Assembly (NCBI GenBank): GCA_016714535.1
Contig: JADKDR010000002.1
Span: forward strand, 372,001 to 436,000
Origin: Bacteroidota bacterium
Lineage (GTDB): Bacteria; Bacteroidota; Bacteroidia; AKYH767-A; OLB10
DNA length: 64,000 nucleotides
Reading direction: 5' to 3'
Under the pieces are notes generated by a model that ran no database searches, was not told the DNA's origin, and was given only the letters and a program-made list of their open reading frames with translations. Positions 25,025 through 33,852 of the stretch are shown one piece after another. The stretch's first letter is position 1. Every line of letters begins with the position of its first letter. Both the position numbers and the translations under genes were made by a program.

Positions 25025-26194
25025 TTAATTTATATTATGTGGTGTATGAATAAACTTTTTTGATGCCTTTCGTGAAGTAAATATTGCTATCCACATTCCG
25101 AAAAAAGCCGAAGGCAAGGCTTTTGAAAGACTGAAGATTTCCGCCTTTTTTAATTCCGGCAATAGAGGCATAACCAATGCCGAAACTATTAACAAGAAAA
25201 CAATTACCGATGCAATAAGAAAAGTACTGCCGGAAAAAGCTGTCAACAATATGAGGCATAAACTTAAGCCCAAACTGATAACACGCGGCATTAGTGCAAA
25301 TTGAATTACTTTATTAAAATAATCGCAATTGCCAAATCTTATTAATTGTGCAAACGCACTTATACAGTATTTCTTCAAAAAAAACATCTGGGCATAAGAC
25401 CATCTTCTTCGTTGATTTACAAAATTGTTATGATTGGAAACTTTTTCATCATAAACTAAAATATCTTCGGCATATTCAATGGTAAGTTTGTTTTTAAGGA
25501 TGCGTAATTCCATTTCTTTATCAAAGCCCGAAAACACATTCATGTCTTGCATCACCATGCGAAAAACATTCATGTCTATTATCATACCCGAACCTATAAG
25601 GCTTGCCGAAAGTCCAAGGGCGCGCTGCCCCTTACGGAAAATATGATTGTTGATGATTTCGCTTAATGCATCTAAACGCGACATGCTGTTGTTTTCATTT
25701 TTTGCAACACGCCTGGCTTGTATAATTCTTGAGCCACTCTTTAAATAGTTATTTGCTTTTTGCAACATGCTTGCGTCAATGCAGTTATCTGCATCAAGCA
25801 CAATGCATGCATCAAAACTTTCATGGCAACACGCTAAAAACTTTTGTATAGATTTTGCCTTGTTACGATTTTCATCTTCGGGCAATTCAAAAACTTCGGC
25901 TCCGGTTTGTTTAATATTTTCGATAGTTGATGTTTGGAAACTATCGGCCAAAACAACACACTTAAATTTCGCTTTATTATAATGTTGCGCCATTACACTT
26001 TGCACCGAACTTATAATTACTGTATCTTCCTTGTATCCGGGAATTAAAATCAGGATGCGCTTATTATCTACAAATTCATTGGGTAGGCTTAATTTTTCTT
26101 TTGCGCTGAAACCTGCAGCAGAAAATACAAACAGGTAGAGTGCATTCAACGCTAGGATGACTAAGACTGTGGTGATGATGATTTGAAACAGCAT
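25025..26194 (-). CDS. Family 2 glycosyltransferase, membrane-bound
   Basis: A 389-residue GT2 with an N-terminal helix (IIITTVLVILALNALYLFVF), catalytic features ILILIPGYKEDTVIISSV, CIVLDADNCIDASML (DxD-like) and the processive-type motif NQRRRWSYAQMFFLKK (QxxRW). Two or three C-terminal membrane helices lie at about 295-375. The architecture matches transferases that extend and move a polysaccharide. Upstream of it is a 105-base gap holding a sequence shared with the promoter of the CheY-like gene at 34983, so it may start its own transcript. Confidence 0.9.
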   Translation of the reverse strand: MLFQIIITTVLVILALNALYLFVFSAAGFSAKEKLSLPNEFVDNKRILILIPGYKEDTVIISSVQSVMAQHYNKAKFKCVVLADSFQTSTIENIKQTGAEVFELPEDENRNKAKSIQKFLACCHESFDACIVLDADNCIDASMLQKANNYLKSGSRIIQARRVAKNENNSMSRLDALSEIINNHIFRKGQRALGLSASLIGSGMIIDMNVFRMVMQDMNVFSGFDKEMELRILKNKLTIEYAEDILVYDEKVSNHNNFVNQRRRWSYAQMFFLKKYCISAFAQLIRFGNCDYFNKVIQFALMPRVISLGLSLCLILLTAFSGSTFLIASVIVFLLIVSALVMPLLPELKKAEIFSLSKALPSAFFGMWIAIFTSRKASKKFIHTPHNIN

Positions 26195-26211
26195 TTCGTT
26201 TTTTATTATGG

Positions 26212-26281
26212 TACAAAGAAACGCTGCTGGCAGGGGTTTGGGGGGTTAATTCGATGAATGCGGTTTTTAGGGGGTTGAAAT
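26212..26281 (-). promoter_or_regulatory. Promoter region with EPS-locus shared motif, copy 1
   Basis: On the minus strand the sequence TTTCTTTGTA (26219-26212) could serve as a -7-like element 18 bases from the ATG. Upstream at 26245-26281 lies a roughly 36-base stretch (plus strand TTAATTCGATGAATG, then CGGTTTTTAGGGGGTTGAAA) nearly identical to one at 35032-35068. The shared block sits at the same distance from both start codons, as expected for an activator or repressor site. Not confirmed as a promoter. Confidence 0.45.
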
Positions 26282-26299
26282 TTGCTTAATGGATGACGG

Positions 26300-27205
26300 T
26301 TAAAGTCTGGATGATATCATTGTATGCTCCGTTGCGCCTGTCTCCGTTTCTTTCCTTTTGACCGTTCCCGGCCAAGCCCGCTGTTTTAGAGCCCGGCCTC
26401 GGAGATGATTTTTCGGCAAAGCCAGCATAAAATAATACAAAGGAAAACGGCTTTTTCCACCCCCAAAAATTTTTCCCGGCAATAAAACACGGTTCTTGGC
26501 CATGTAATGCGCTTTAAAAGGCGAGAATTTTCCAACCGATACAGACTCCTTATGCAGGATGTAAGTGAGACCGTTGTAGTAAATAGAAAAGCCTGCACGT
26601 TTTGTCATTTCGCAGTAGTCGTATTCTTCGTAGTAAATAAAAAACCTGTCGTGCAGCATGCCAATTTTATTCATAACCTCGCGCTTAATGAGCATACAGG
26701 CACCGTGCGCCAAATCTGTTTTTTGCACTTCGTTATATTGCCCGTTATCGGTTTCTTTATAACCAATGGTATGGCCGCAGCAGGTATACGGATTGATAGC
26801 AGTGGTGCCGGCATATTGAATAAGATTTTCTGAATTAAAGAAAATAATTTTTGGGCTTACAATGCCCGCATCAGGATGGTCGACAAATGTTTTTAAAAGC
26901 GGCTCTAAAAAATCTGCAGGCACTTCGGTATCGTTATTCAGCAATAAAATAAAATCACCGGTAGCCACTTTCATAGCAAGATTATTTCCTCCGGTAAAGC
27001 CAAGATTTTTATCGCTCTGAATAAAAATAACTTCAGGATATTCTGATTGAAGTAATCTGTTTTCAGGAGCTGATGCATTATCCACTAAAAATATTTCGAG
27101 GTTAGGATAGGTAACTTTGCGCAAGCTGTTGAGGCATTCGCGTGTTACATCAGCCTGATTAAAATTAATAGTGATGATGGATACCTTAGGAAATTGATTT
27201 TGCAT
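26300..27205 (-). CDS. Family 2 glycosyltransferase (rhamnosyltransferase-like), C-terminus garbled
   Basis: A soluble GT2 of about 300 residues: KVSIITINFNQADVTRECLN, IFLVDNASAPENR, DFILLLNNDTEVPADFLEPL (NND metal site) and FFIYYEEYDYCEMTKRAGFS. The last 60-70 residues lose family likeness after HYMAKNRVL. Reading the DNA with one extra base in each of three nearby homopolymers gives NRVLFAGKNFWGVEKAVFLL and YYFMLALPKN, the expected ending of this family, so the annotated C-terminus (to 26300) is probably wrong. It overlaps the ligase gene by 20 bases. EPS operon member. Confidence 0.85.
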   Translation of the reverse strand: MQNQFPKVSIITINFNQADVTRECLNSLRKVTYPNLEIFLVDNASAPENRLLQSEYPEVIFIQSDKNLGFTGGNNLAMKVATGDFILLLNNDTEVPADFLEPLLKTFVDHPDAGIVSPKIIFFNSENLIQYAGTTAINPYTCCGHTIGYKETDNGQYNEVQKTDLAHGACMLIKREVMNKIGMLHDRFFIYYEEYDYCEMTKRAGFSIYYNGLTYILHKESVSVGKFSPFKAHYMAKNRVLLPGKIFGGGKSRFPLYYFMLALPKNHLRGRALKQRAWPGTVKRKETETGATEHTMISSRL

Positions 27206-28619
27206 TTTCTGATATGATTTCGTTTTCTTTTTGTGTTAGAAAAACAATTGATAAATAAATGATGATACCTGTTGGCAATTGTCCAAAAACCTGATTGCCA
27301 TAACTGGCTACCATCACTCCGGTTAAGCCACAAAAGAGTGCCATGAGTTGGTTTTTAACTTCAGGATTATGTTCTGCATTTATTTTTTTAAATGCATGAT
27401 AGAGAATAAAAAAAAGCATGAGGAGGTACAAAACCAAACCTACATAACCATACTCAGCAGCAATGCGCACATACCAGCTATCCAGTGCAAGGTTGGCCAA
27501 AAATGTATTGGGGCTGAACCGCTGACCCCAGTAACCACCGCTGCCAACACCACCACCCAGCCAATGCACATTTAAATACTCGGCAAGTTTTTTTTGATTG
27601 GTGATGCGCACCTGCAACGAAGCATCGTTAGGATCTAATGAGCTGCGCAATCTGCTGATCTGCGAATTTCCCTGACCGATGAAAGTGAACTTTAAAATAA
27701 AGAATACAACTGCCAATACGGTAGAGCCTGCTATTACAATTTTGAAATTTTTTATAAGAAGTAAATACGTAAAAAATCCAACAACAGGAATTGCAAATGC
27801 TCCGCGTGTACCAGAAATCAACATACCGTAAAAGCATAACAATGCTGTTAGGATGTAGAATATTTTACGCATTCGCGATTTTTCGAAGATGGCCAATATG
27901 CTTGCTACCACTGCCGTGTGCGCCTGTGATGCACCAAACTGACCCGAGTCGGAATAAAAAGAGAATACGCGCAGTTTGCCAAACAACATGTGTGTTGATA
28001 AATTGCCGGGTACGTTAAGCCATGCTTTTTCTCCTGCATCAAGTCCGATGAATAATTGTTTCATTCCCCACAATGCACCTATAATCGAAAACATAAACCA
28101 AAGTGTAATAAACCAATTGAAATCTTTTTTGTGATTCAGGCATAAATAACCAACCAGTAGTGCAAGAAAAAAATAAAGTGCCACACCACGCATGGCATAA
28201 AACCAGGCTTCGAAACTTCGAGCTTCCGGGTTTGCCAATTCTAAAATGTTAATCAGCATCCAAACGGTAACAGCAATAAAAACGGGATTGGCAAGCGGTT
28301 TCCAGGATATGTTTTTAAATTCCTTAATAAAGAAAATGAAAAACAACAGCAATAAAATAATGTCAATCGTTAACCCCAGTGGCAATGATACATAGCGCGT
28401 TAAACCCACACTAAAAAAGTTTGCAGCCATAAGCAAGTAAAATCCCCAGCGGATATCTTTTGCAATTTTAAAAGCAATTACTGCAACAACTGCACAACCA
28501 AGCAAAGCAGCCGGTAGCATAATGCCAACCTTTACAACAAGCAATGCCACAAGCAATGCAGCAGCAATAACTGCAGCAAAACTTGCTATGGTTTTTACCT
28601 GTTGTGATTTTAAATTCAT
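27186..28619 (-). CDS. O-antigen ligase / polymerase family membrane protein
   Basis: A 477-residue polytopic protein with about 11-12 hydrophobic helices and a large periplasmic loop (about 320-400) between late helices, the Wzy/WaaL layout. Family-type residues include MLISGTRGAFAIPVVGFFTY and the loop SSLDPNDASLQVRITN with HWLGGGVGSGGYWGQRFSPN. In a Wzx/Wzy locus it would polymerise flipped repeat units in the periplasm. Its start overlaps the flippase stop by four bases. Confidence 0.88.
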   Translation of the reverse strand: MNLKSQQVKTIASFAAVIAAALLVALLVVKVGIMLPAALLGCAVVAVIAFKIAKDIRWGFYLLMAANFFSVGLTRYVSLPLGLTIDIILLLLFFIFFIKEFKNISWKPLANPVFIAVTVWMLINILELANPEARSFEAWFYAMRGVALYFFLALLVGYLCLNHKKDFNWFITLWFMFSIIGALWGMKQLFIGLDAGEKAWLNVPGNLSTHMLFGKLRVFSFYSDSGQFGASQAHTAVVASILAIFEKSRMRKIFYILTALLCFYGMLISGTRGAFAIPVVGFFTYLLLIKNFKIVIAGSTVLAVVFFILKFTFIGQGNSQISRLRSSLDPNDASLQVRITNQKKLAEYLNVHWLGGGVGSGGYWGQRFSPNTFLANLALDSWYVRIAAEYGYVGLVLYLLMLFFILYHAFKKINAEHNPEVKNQLMALFCGLTGVMVASYGNQVFGQLPTGIIIYLSIVFLTQKENEIISENAKSIS

Positions 28620-29950
28620 TGCAATTTTAATTTAAGCAAACTCTGTTGAATGTTGAATATCGAAAATTTTGCAGCTCCTCTTTTATTCAGAAAATAAAAT
28701 CCGGCAGCAATGCCTGTGCTTAATGCAATACTGCTCACTGCAGCCACTCCAATAAGCGAATGATAAAAATGAAGTGCAATATAGTTACCACCAATATTAA
28801 CGGTGATGAGCATAACGGTTTTTATAAAATTAAGCTTTGGCAAATGACAAGCCTCTAAAGCCACACCCAGAAAGCGATCTACAGGAAGCAACAAAACATA
28901 AAGCATAAAAACTTTTAAAATCATTGCAGATAAATTGTATTGATCAGAGCCGCTGATTAATTGAATTACGTTATCTGAAAAAATAAAAACAAGTAAAGCA
29001 GCCGGAATAAACATCACAATTAAAGCAACCATACGACCAATTAATAACTGCGAAAATGCAGGGGTATCGTTTCTCAGATTTTGAAGTACTGGTAAAAATG
29101 TGGTAGCAACCGAGCGCAGCATTACTTCAAACACTTCGATAATTTTTTGTGCCAATGTATAAACAGCAACTGCACTTGAATTCATAAAAGCCGCTATCAT
29201 AAATGTATCGGCATTGCGCAATAAGCTGCTTCCTAGCATGGTGCCCATGGTAAATTTTCCGTAACCCAAAAAGTGTTTGATCATTTTCAGACTCAAATAT
29301 TTTTTGTGAAAACTAAATCGGTTTACAAAAAATGCAAACAGTGCACTCACGCCATAACCTGCAACCTGACTGATTACAGCGATTTGAAAAGTAAGACTGT
29401 GGTGTATTAGATAATCTGCCAATATGATGAGCAGCGAAACCGAGCAATAAATAATGCGCTGAATTAAGATGATTTTGAAATTTACTTTACCTGTATTTAC
29501 CCACCAGCTCAGGTTGTACATAATCATGAGCAATCCCAATGCGGGATACCAATTGGAGAAATCGTTAAGCAATAAAAAATCTTTTCCTGTAAAATAAACT
29601 ACAGCCTTTGTTAAAAATGTAACTGCAACCATTACCATAAAAAACACAGTCGCAAGCAACAAAGCATTGTTTTCAATTTTGCGATTTATAAATGCATCTG
29701 TTTTGTGAGTTGCAATTTCTTTTACCACAATAGTTTGTAATAAACCCTGCATCAACATATCACTAATTGAAAGTGCAGAAATAAAAAGCAACCATCGGCC
29801 CACTTCAGCTTGCGGCATCAAACGCACCATAATAAAAAGCAATGCAAAACCATAAGCAGCCATCAGCAACTGATGCATAAATGCATACAACTGATTAATG
29901 TTTCCAGCAGAAAAAAGTTTCTTAAGCATATTGGTGTAAGATTTTTTCAA
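28616..29950 (-). CDS. Oligosaccharide flippase (Wzx-like)
   Basis: A 444-residue membrane protein with 12-14 hydrophobic helices of the polysaccharide-transport/MATE-like flippase fold. Diagnostic parts are the N-terminal AYGFALLFIMVRLMPQAEVG and LGYGKFTMGTMLGSSLLRNA followed by DTFMIAAFMN, typical of Wzx/RfbX. It would move the undecaprenyl-linked repeat unit across the inner membrane. It overlaps the adjacent glycosyltransferase by 29 bases and the ligase gene by 4, implying coupled translation. Confidence 0.9.
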   Translation of the reverse strand: MKKSYTNMLKKLFSAGNINQLYAFMHQLLMAAYGFALLFIMVRLMPQAEVGRWLLFISALSISDMLMQGLLQTIVVKEIATHKTDAFINRKIENNALLLATVFFMVMVAVTFLTKAVVYFTGKDFLLLNDFSNWYPALGLLMIMYNLSWWVNTGKVNFKIILIQRIIYCSVSLLIILADYLIHHSLTFQIAVISQVAGYGVSALFAFFVNRFSFHKKYLSLKMIKHFLGYGKFTMGTMLGSSLLRNADTFMIAAFMNSSAVAVYTLAQKIIEVFEVMLRSVATTFLPVLQNLRNDTPAFSQLLIGRMVALIVMFIPAALLVFIFSDNVIQLISGSDQYNLSAMILKVFMLYVLLLPVDRFLGVALEACHLPKLNFIKTVMLITVNIGGNYIALHFYHSLIGVAAVSSIALSTGIAAGFYFLNKRGAAKFSIFNIQQSLLKLKLQ

Positions 29951-31103
29951 ACGCTGCTGCTTTGTTTTTCCAGCTATTGCTGATCGCTATTTTAACACGC
30001 TGCTGCTTTTTTTCAAATGTATCGTTTTCTATTTCTAATGTAAGACTTTGTATAAAGTCCTTTGCATCAACTGCCGAAACAAAATTTGCAAGGTCATTCA
30101 ATTGCGCAAAGTTGGTCATTACCACAGGTAAGCCAAGAGCCAGGTATTCATTGGCTTTCATTGGATAAATATTTCTGGTAAACTCATCTTTTATAAAAGG
30201 AATAATGCCGGCATTAAAATTTTTCATCATAGCAGGCAATTGATTTACATCTACTGCTCCATACAATTTTACATTGCTATACTTTTTCAAACGGTCGGCC
30301 GATGCTGACATAATTCTTCCGATGAAATGAAACTTCCATGTTGGGAAATTGGAAATAGTTTGTTCTAATAAATCGTAATCCAGTCTGTCATCAATACTTC
30401 CAACATAACCGATATTTATTTCATCAGAATTGTTTTTTGGAAATCCTTTCTTCATTTCGTTTTCGAAAATAGTGAGGTCAACTCCGTTAGTAACTACAAA
30501 AGATTTTTTGTCCGAAACCGCCTTTGATTGCTGCAATGCTTCAGACGAAAAAACTAATGCATCTGCTTGTTTTGCAAAATCGTTTTCTAAACGTTGTCCG
30601 TGTTTAGAGGCCCAGTTTGAAGCTGCAATATTATCATAGCAATAGTAAATCGTTGCTTTTTGTTTGAATCCGCTTTGCTTAACAGAATTAAAAAACGGGT
30701 TGAAAGCATTAACTACTATTGGCGAATTCATGTTCAGCTTTTTCATTGCTGATTTTATTCTGCCGTTAATTATTTTTTGATTGATGCCTTGCACAAAGTT
30801 TAAAAGCGAATTGTTGTTGATCCAGTTGAATGGAATAACAGGAGGCAATGAAAGCACATGGATGAAAGCACCGTTTTCTAATTGCACTTTTTCTATTGCA
30901 GCATCCAGTCCTAAGATTCTTTTAACCGGAATGTATTTATTGTGACGTGTGTTTACTAAAACATCTTTAATAGAGTAGGCATAATCTACATAAAGCACAT
31001 TGTTAGTTGCTGCAAGTTCTTTCATTAACTGCACGGTCGACTTCATGTAATCGCCACGCCAGCTTGGGAAAGCGTGGCATACGATATCTAAACGTTTATT
31101 CAT
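29922..31103 (-). CDS. Glycosyltransferase, GT-B fold
   Basis: A 393-residue protein opening LDIVCHAFPSWRGDYMKSTV, the start of a TuaH/GT4-like group. The C-terminal domain shows NIGYVGSIDDRLDYDLLEQT, FHFIGRIMSASADRLKKYSN and FNAGIIPFIKDEFTRNIYPM followed by KANEYLALGLPVVMTN, the usual donor-binding end of GT-B enzymes. Donor and acceptor unknown. Overlaps the Wzz gene by four bases. Confidence 0.88.
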   Translation of the reverse strand: MNKRLDIVCHAFPSWRGDYMKSTVQLMKELAATNNVLYVDYAYSIKDVLVNTRHNKYIPVKRILGLDAAIEKVQLENGAFIHVLSLPPVIPFNWINNNSLLNFVQGINQKIINGRIKSAMKKLNMNSPIVVNAFNPFFNSVKQSGFKQKATIYYCYDNIAASNWASKHGQRLENDFAKQADALVFSSEALQQSKAVSDKKSFVVTNGVDLTIFENEMKKGFPKNNSDEINIGYVGSIDDRLDYDLLEQTISNFPTWKFHFIGRIMSASADRLKKYSNVKLYGAVDVNQLPAMMKNFNAGIIPFIKDEFTRNIYPMKANEYLALGLPVVMTNFAQLNDLANFVSAVDAKDFIQSLTLEIENDTFEKKQQRVKIAISNSWKNKAAAFEKILHQYA

Positions 31104-33151
31104 TTGCTGTATCTCCTTACAATGTCTTTAATGCGTTTTCGAATATAACTGCGTTGCTTTGGCACTTCACCTAAAAACTTTTCGAGGTGATTTATTTTAG
31201 TATCCACCATCACTGCCTGCATCGGAATGTTTAACTGTTTCCAGCTATCCAATAACTGTAATTGGTATTCATCCATTTTTTGTGCTGCATTGATGAATAA
31301 ATATATCACATCACTATTGCTTATCACTTCTTTATTTATCAATTCTCTTTTTGAAGTATTGGTAAATATCAATTGATTGCTATCGCTTGTAAACATATTT
31401 CCAAATTCAACAGCCTGCCAGTTGTTGCCAAGCGATTGCAAATTTGATGTTACATCAGCAAGCATCTGTTTGTAGTCACTGTTCGATTTGTGAAAGGGTA
31501 CCACCAATACTTTGATGATTTTGTTTTGTTGCTGTAAATCAACCAGCGATAACATCCAGCGTTCATTACTTATTGCATTTATATTTTCAATAGTAGCATT
31601 ATTTTCTGCCGTTGATTTTACAAAAGCTGTAGCTGTTTTAACTCCGGTAGTTTTCAGGAAATTTAATGGATTGGAAATGCTGTCATCAAGATATTCTTTC
31701 ATCATAAGTACAACCATTACAATTATGAAACAACTGAATGCAGCTGCAATGACCAATATTAAACGCTTTGATGAGTTAGGCACAGCAGGCATATCAGGCG
31801 GATCAGTAATCGAAATATTCTCAGTTACTACCAGGTTGCGCTCGCGCAGTTTAGCCTGATTTAAATTATGCAACAGGTTTAGATATTCCTTTTCAGAAAC
31901 ATCAACATCGCGCTCCAGCTTATTTAAATCAGAACCCATTGGCGCAAAGAGATCATAAATTTTTTCAAACTCTGCTTTGCTTTTTTCAAGCACTTTTAAT
32001 TTAGCCGTTCCTTCTTCTGTACTCACCGTTAAGGATAACCACTCATCCAGTAAATCTTTGCCGGGTATGCCTTCGATTGAATTATTTACTTCATACAGTC
32101 CCTGAATATTTTCTTTTAAATCTTTTTTCAGCGCATCAATCTTTGTATTTTTAGCCGCATCATTTTGATTACCTTTTACAAGTGATAGTCCTAATGAATT
32201 GTATTGTGCCGAAAGTTCATCTTTTGATTTTACCACTTCATCGCTTTTCAATTGTATTACAGCGCGGCTGCTTAATTTTTTTTCCACCTTGGCTAATGCC
32301 GATTTATAGCCTTCCAAATCCATTTGCAATTGCGATTCGCGCTGATCGTAATCTTCTTTCTGATCTGCGATATATTTTGTTTGCTCATAATAATTGATGA
32401 GGCGGTTAGTTGTTCTGAAATTTTTCAAGATCATTTCAGCTTTTTGCAATCGTGCCAAAGCCAAAGCAGTTTGTTCTTCAAAATATTTTACAACACTGCT
32501 AACTTCACCTATGCGCATACCTTTGTATTTCTGTAAAAAAACTTCGGCTAACAAGTCAAGCGTTTTTTTGGTGATGAATGCATCTTCTGATGTGTATTCA
32601 ACTTTAACCATATCGCTAAAACCGATACGCGTAGCTTTAATAGTGTTAAGCGTACTCAGGTTAAATGGATTTGCATACTGGCCATAAAGCAATTGGTAGT
32701 AAGGGTTTTGGCTTCCCTGTAAAATTTGTGCCGACAGGTTTTGCATTGTTGCAGCTTCGCTGGCACCGCGCACTTTTTTTAATGTGCTGCTATCGTTCAA
32801 CCAATCAAAACGTTCTAACTTTAATTTGGTAACAACACGATTTAATTCCTGCGGATGATTAATTAAATCAGCTAGCAATCTTAATGCTACAACTTTACGT
32901 GTTTCTTTTGATGTGATGGTGTTTATCAGATTATCAAACTTAGAATTGGCTTCGTGATAATCGATTTTACCTTCTGCATCACTGTTGAAATTATAACCGC
33001 TGGCAATGCCTGTGTAAATTACCATTTCTGATGAATAGGTATGCGGCATGTTGCGCGTAAGAAAGAAAACAGCCACTCCGGTAATAATTGGAAATGCAAT
33101 TATCCACTTTTTATTCCTGAGTAACAGTTGTATGAATTCTATAAAGTTCAC
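31100..33151 (-). CDS. Wzz/GumC-type polysaccharide chain-length and export protein
   Basis: A 683-residue inner-membrane protein with an N-terminal Wzz domain (KWIIAFPIITGVAVFFLTRN, first helix), a long periplasmic coiled coil (about 200-430), a second helix (LILVIAAAFSCFIIVMVVLM, about 475-495) preceded by the proline-rich DPPDMPAVPNSSKR, and a cytoplasmic tail of about 185 residues. The tail has no Walker A motif or tyrosine cluster, so it is not a BY-kinase; its fold looks like an inactive ATPase or receiver-like domain. It would set chain length and bridge to the outer-membrane exit. EPS operon, 11 bases after the TolC-like gene. Confidence 0.9.
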   Translation of the reverse strand: MNFIEFIQLLLRNKKWIIAFPIITGVAVFFLTRNMPHTYSSEMVIYTGIASGYNFNSDAEGKIDYHEANSKFDNLINTITSKETRKVVALRLLADLINHPQELNRVVTKLKLERFDWLNDSSTLKKVRGASEAATMQNLSAQILQGSQNPYYQLLYGQYANPFNLSTLNTIKATRIGFSDMVKVEYTSEDAFITKKTLDLLAEVFLQKYKGMRIGEVSSVVKYFEEQTALALARLQKAEMILKNFRTTNRLINYYEQTKYIADQKEDYDQRESQLQMDLEGYKSALAKVEKKLSSRAVIQLKSDEVVKSKDELSAQYNSLGLSLVKGNQNDAAKNTKIDALKKDLKENIQGLYEVNNSIEGIPGKDLLDEWLSLTVSTEEGTAKLKVLEKSKAEFEKIYDLFAPMGSDLNKLERDVDVSEKEYLNLLHNLNQAKLRERNLVVTENISITDPPDMPAVPNSSKRLILVIAAAFSCFIIVMVVLMMKEYLDDSISNPLNFLKTTGVKTATAFVKSTAENNATIENINAISNERWMLSLVDLQQQNKIIKVLVVPFHKSNSDYKQMLADVTSNLQSLGNNWQAVEFGNMFTSDSNQLIFTNTSKRELINKEVISNSDVIYLFINAAQKMDEYQLQLLDSWKQLNIPMQAVMVDTKINHLEKFLGEVPKQRSYIRKRIKDIVRRYSK

Positions 33152-33162
33152 GTTTGTTAGTT

Positions 33163-33852
33163 TTAGTTATTGTTAAATCTTCTGCCGCAAAATTGCTCCA
33201 GCTGCATGTAATAATTTTTTAAATCGTTGATGGTAGTTTCGACTTCCGTTTGTGTCTTGGTATAAATCTCCGTTACACGCGAAAGTTCTCCAAGTGCAAT
33301 AGCACCCTGATTAAATTCTTTCTCAGCCATTTTCTGATGTACATAAGCTGCGTTAACAGCCTCGCTTTTTATTCGTAAAATATTTTTTTGCGATTGCACA
33401 TTGTTATATAAGATGGTTATTATTTTGTGCAACTCAAATATTACTTCTTCGCGTTTATATGTTGCCACTCTTTGTTCGGCTTTGTACACATTTACCAAAT
33501 CATGATTACTGGCAATATCGTAAAGTGAAAACGACACCGATGGACCGTAGCCGTATCCAACCTGTGTTTGATTTATTACCGAATTGCCGTATTGACCATT
33601 GCTGATGTTGGCACTAAACTTTACTGCATCCATCCAACTTTTTCTTACACGTTTAGTATCGGCACCGGCTTTTTCTATTAAGGCATCCTGTATTTTTATG
33701 GTGGCGTAGTTAGCACCGGCCCATGCAAACAAACTATCGATGGGAGGCATATTTAACTCGTTATCAGCATTGGATGGTACATTCTGTGCCCACACATTAG
33801 AAGTACCAAAAAACACTATCAATAAAAATAAATTTTTCATCGTGTTATACAT
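33163..33852 (-). CDS. TolC-family outer-membrane protein, short
   Basis: A 229-residue secreted protein with a signal peptide (MKNLFLLIVFFGTSNVWAQ). The body has one TolC-type repeat: a first helix (SLFAWAGANYATIKIQDALI), beta-hairpin-like VGYGYGPSVSFSLYDI and a second helix pair ending GELSRVTEIYTKTQTEVETT. Standard TolC proteins are about 420-480 residues with two repeats, so this half-size form may need to hexamerise. In this locus it takes the place where a Wza/OPX export protein would be expected. The start could be 33852 or, fitting the signal peptide better, 33840. Confidence 0.82.
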   Translation of the reverse strand: MYNTMKNLFLLIVFFGTSNVWAQNVPSNADNELNMPPIDSLFAWAGANYATIKIQDALIEKAGADTKRVRKSWMDAVKFSANISNGQYGNSVINQTQVGYGYGPSVSFSLYDIASNHDLVNVYKAEQRVATYKREEVIFELHKIITILYNNVQSQKNILRIKSEAVNAAYVHQKMAEKEFNQGAIALGELSRVTEIYTKTQTEVETTINDLKNYYMQLEQFCGRRFNNN

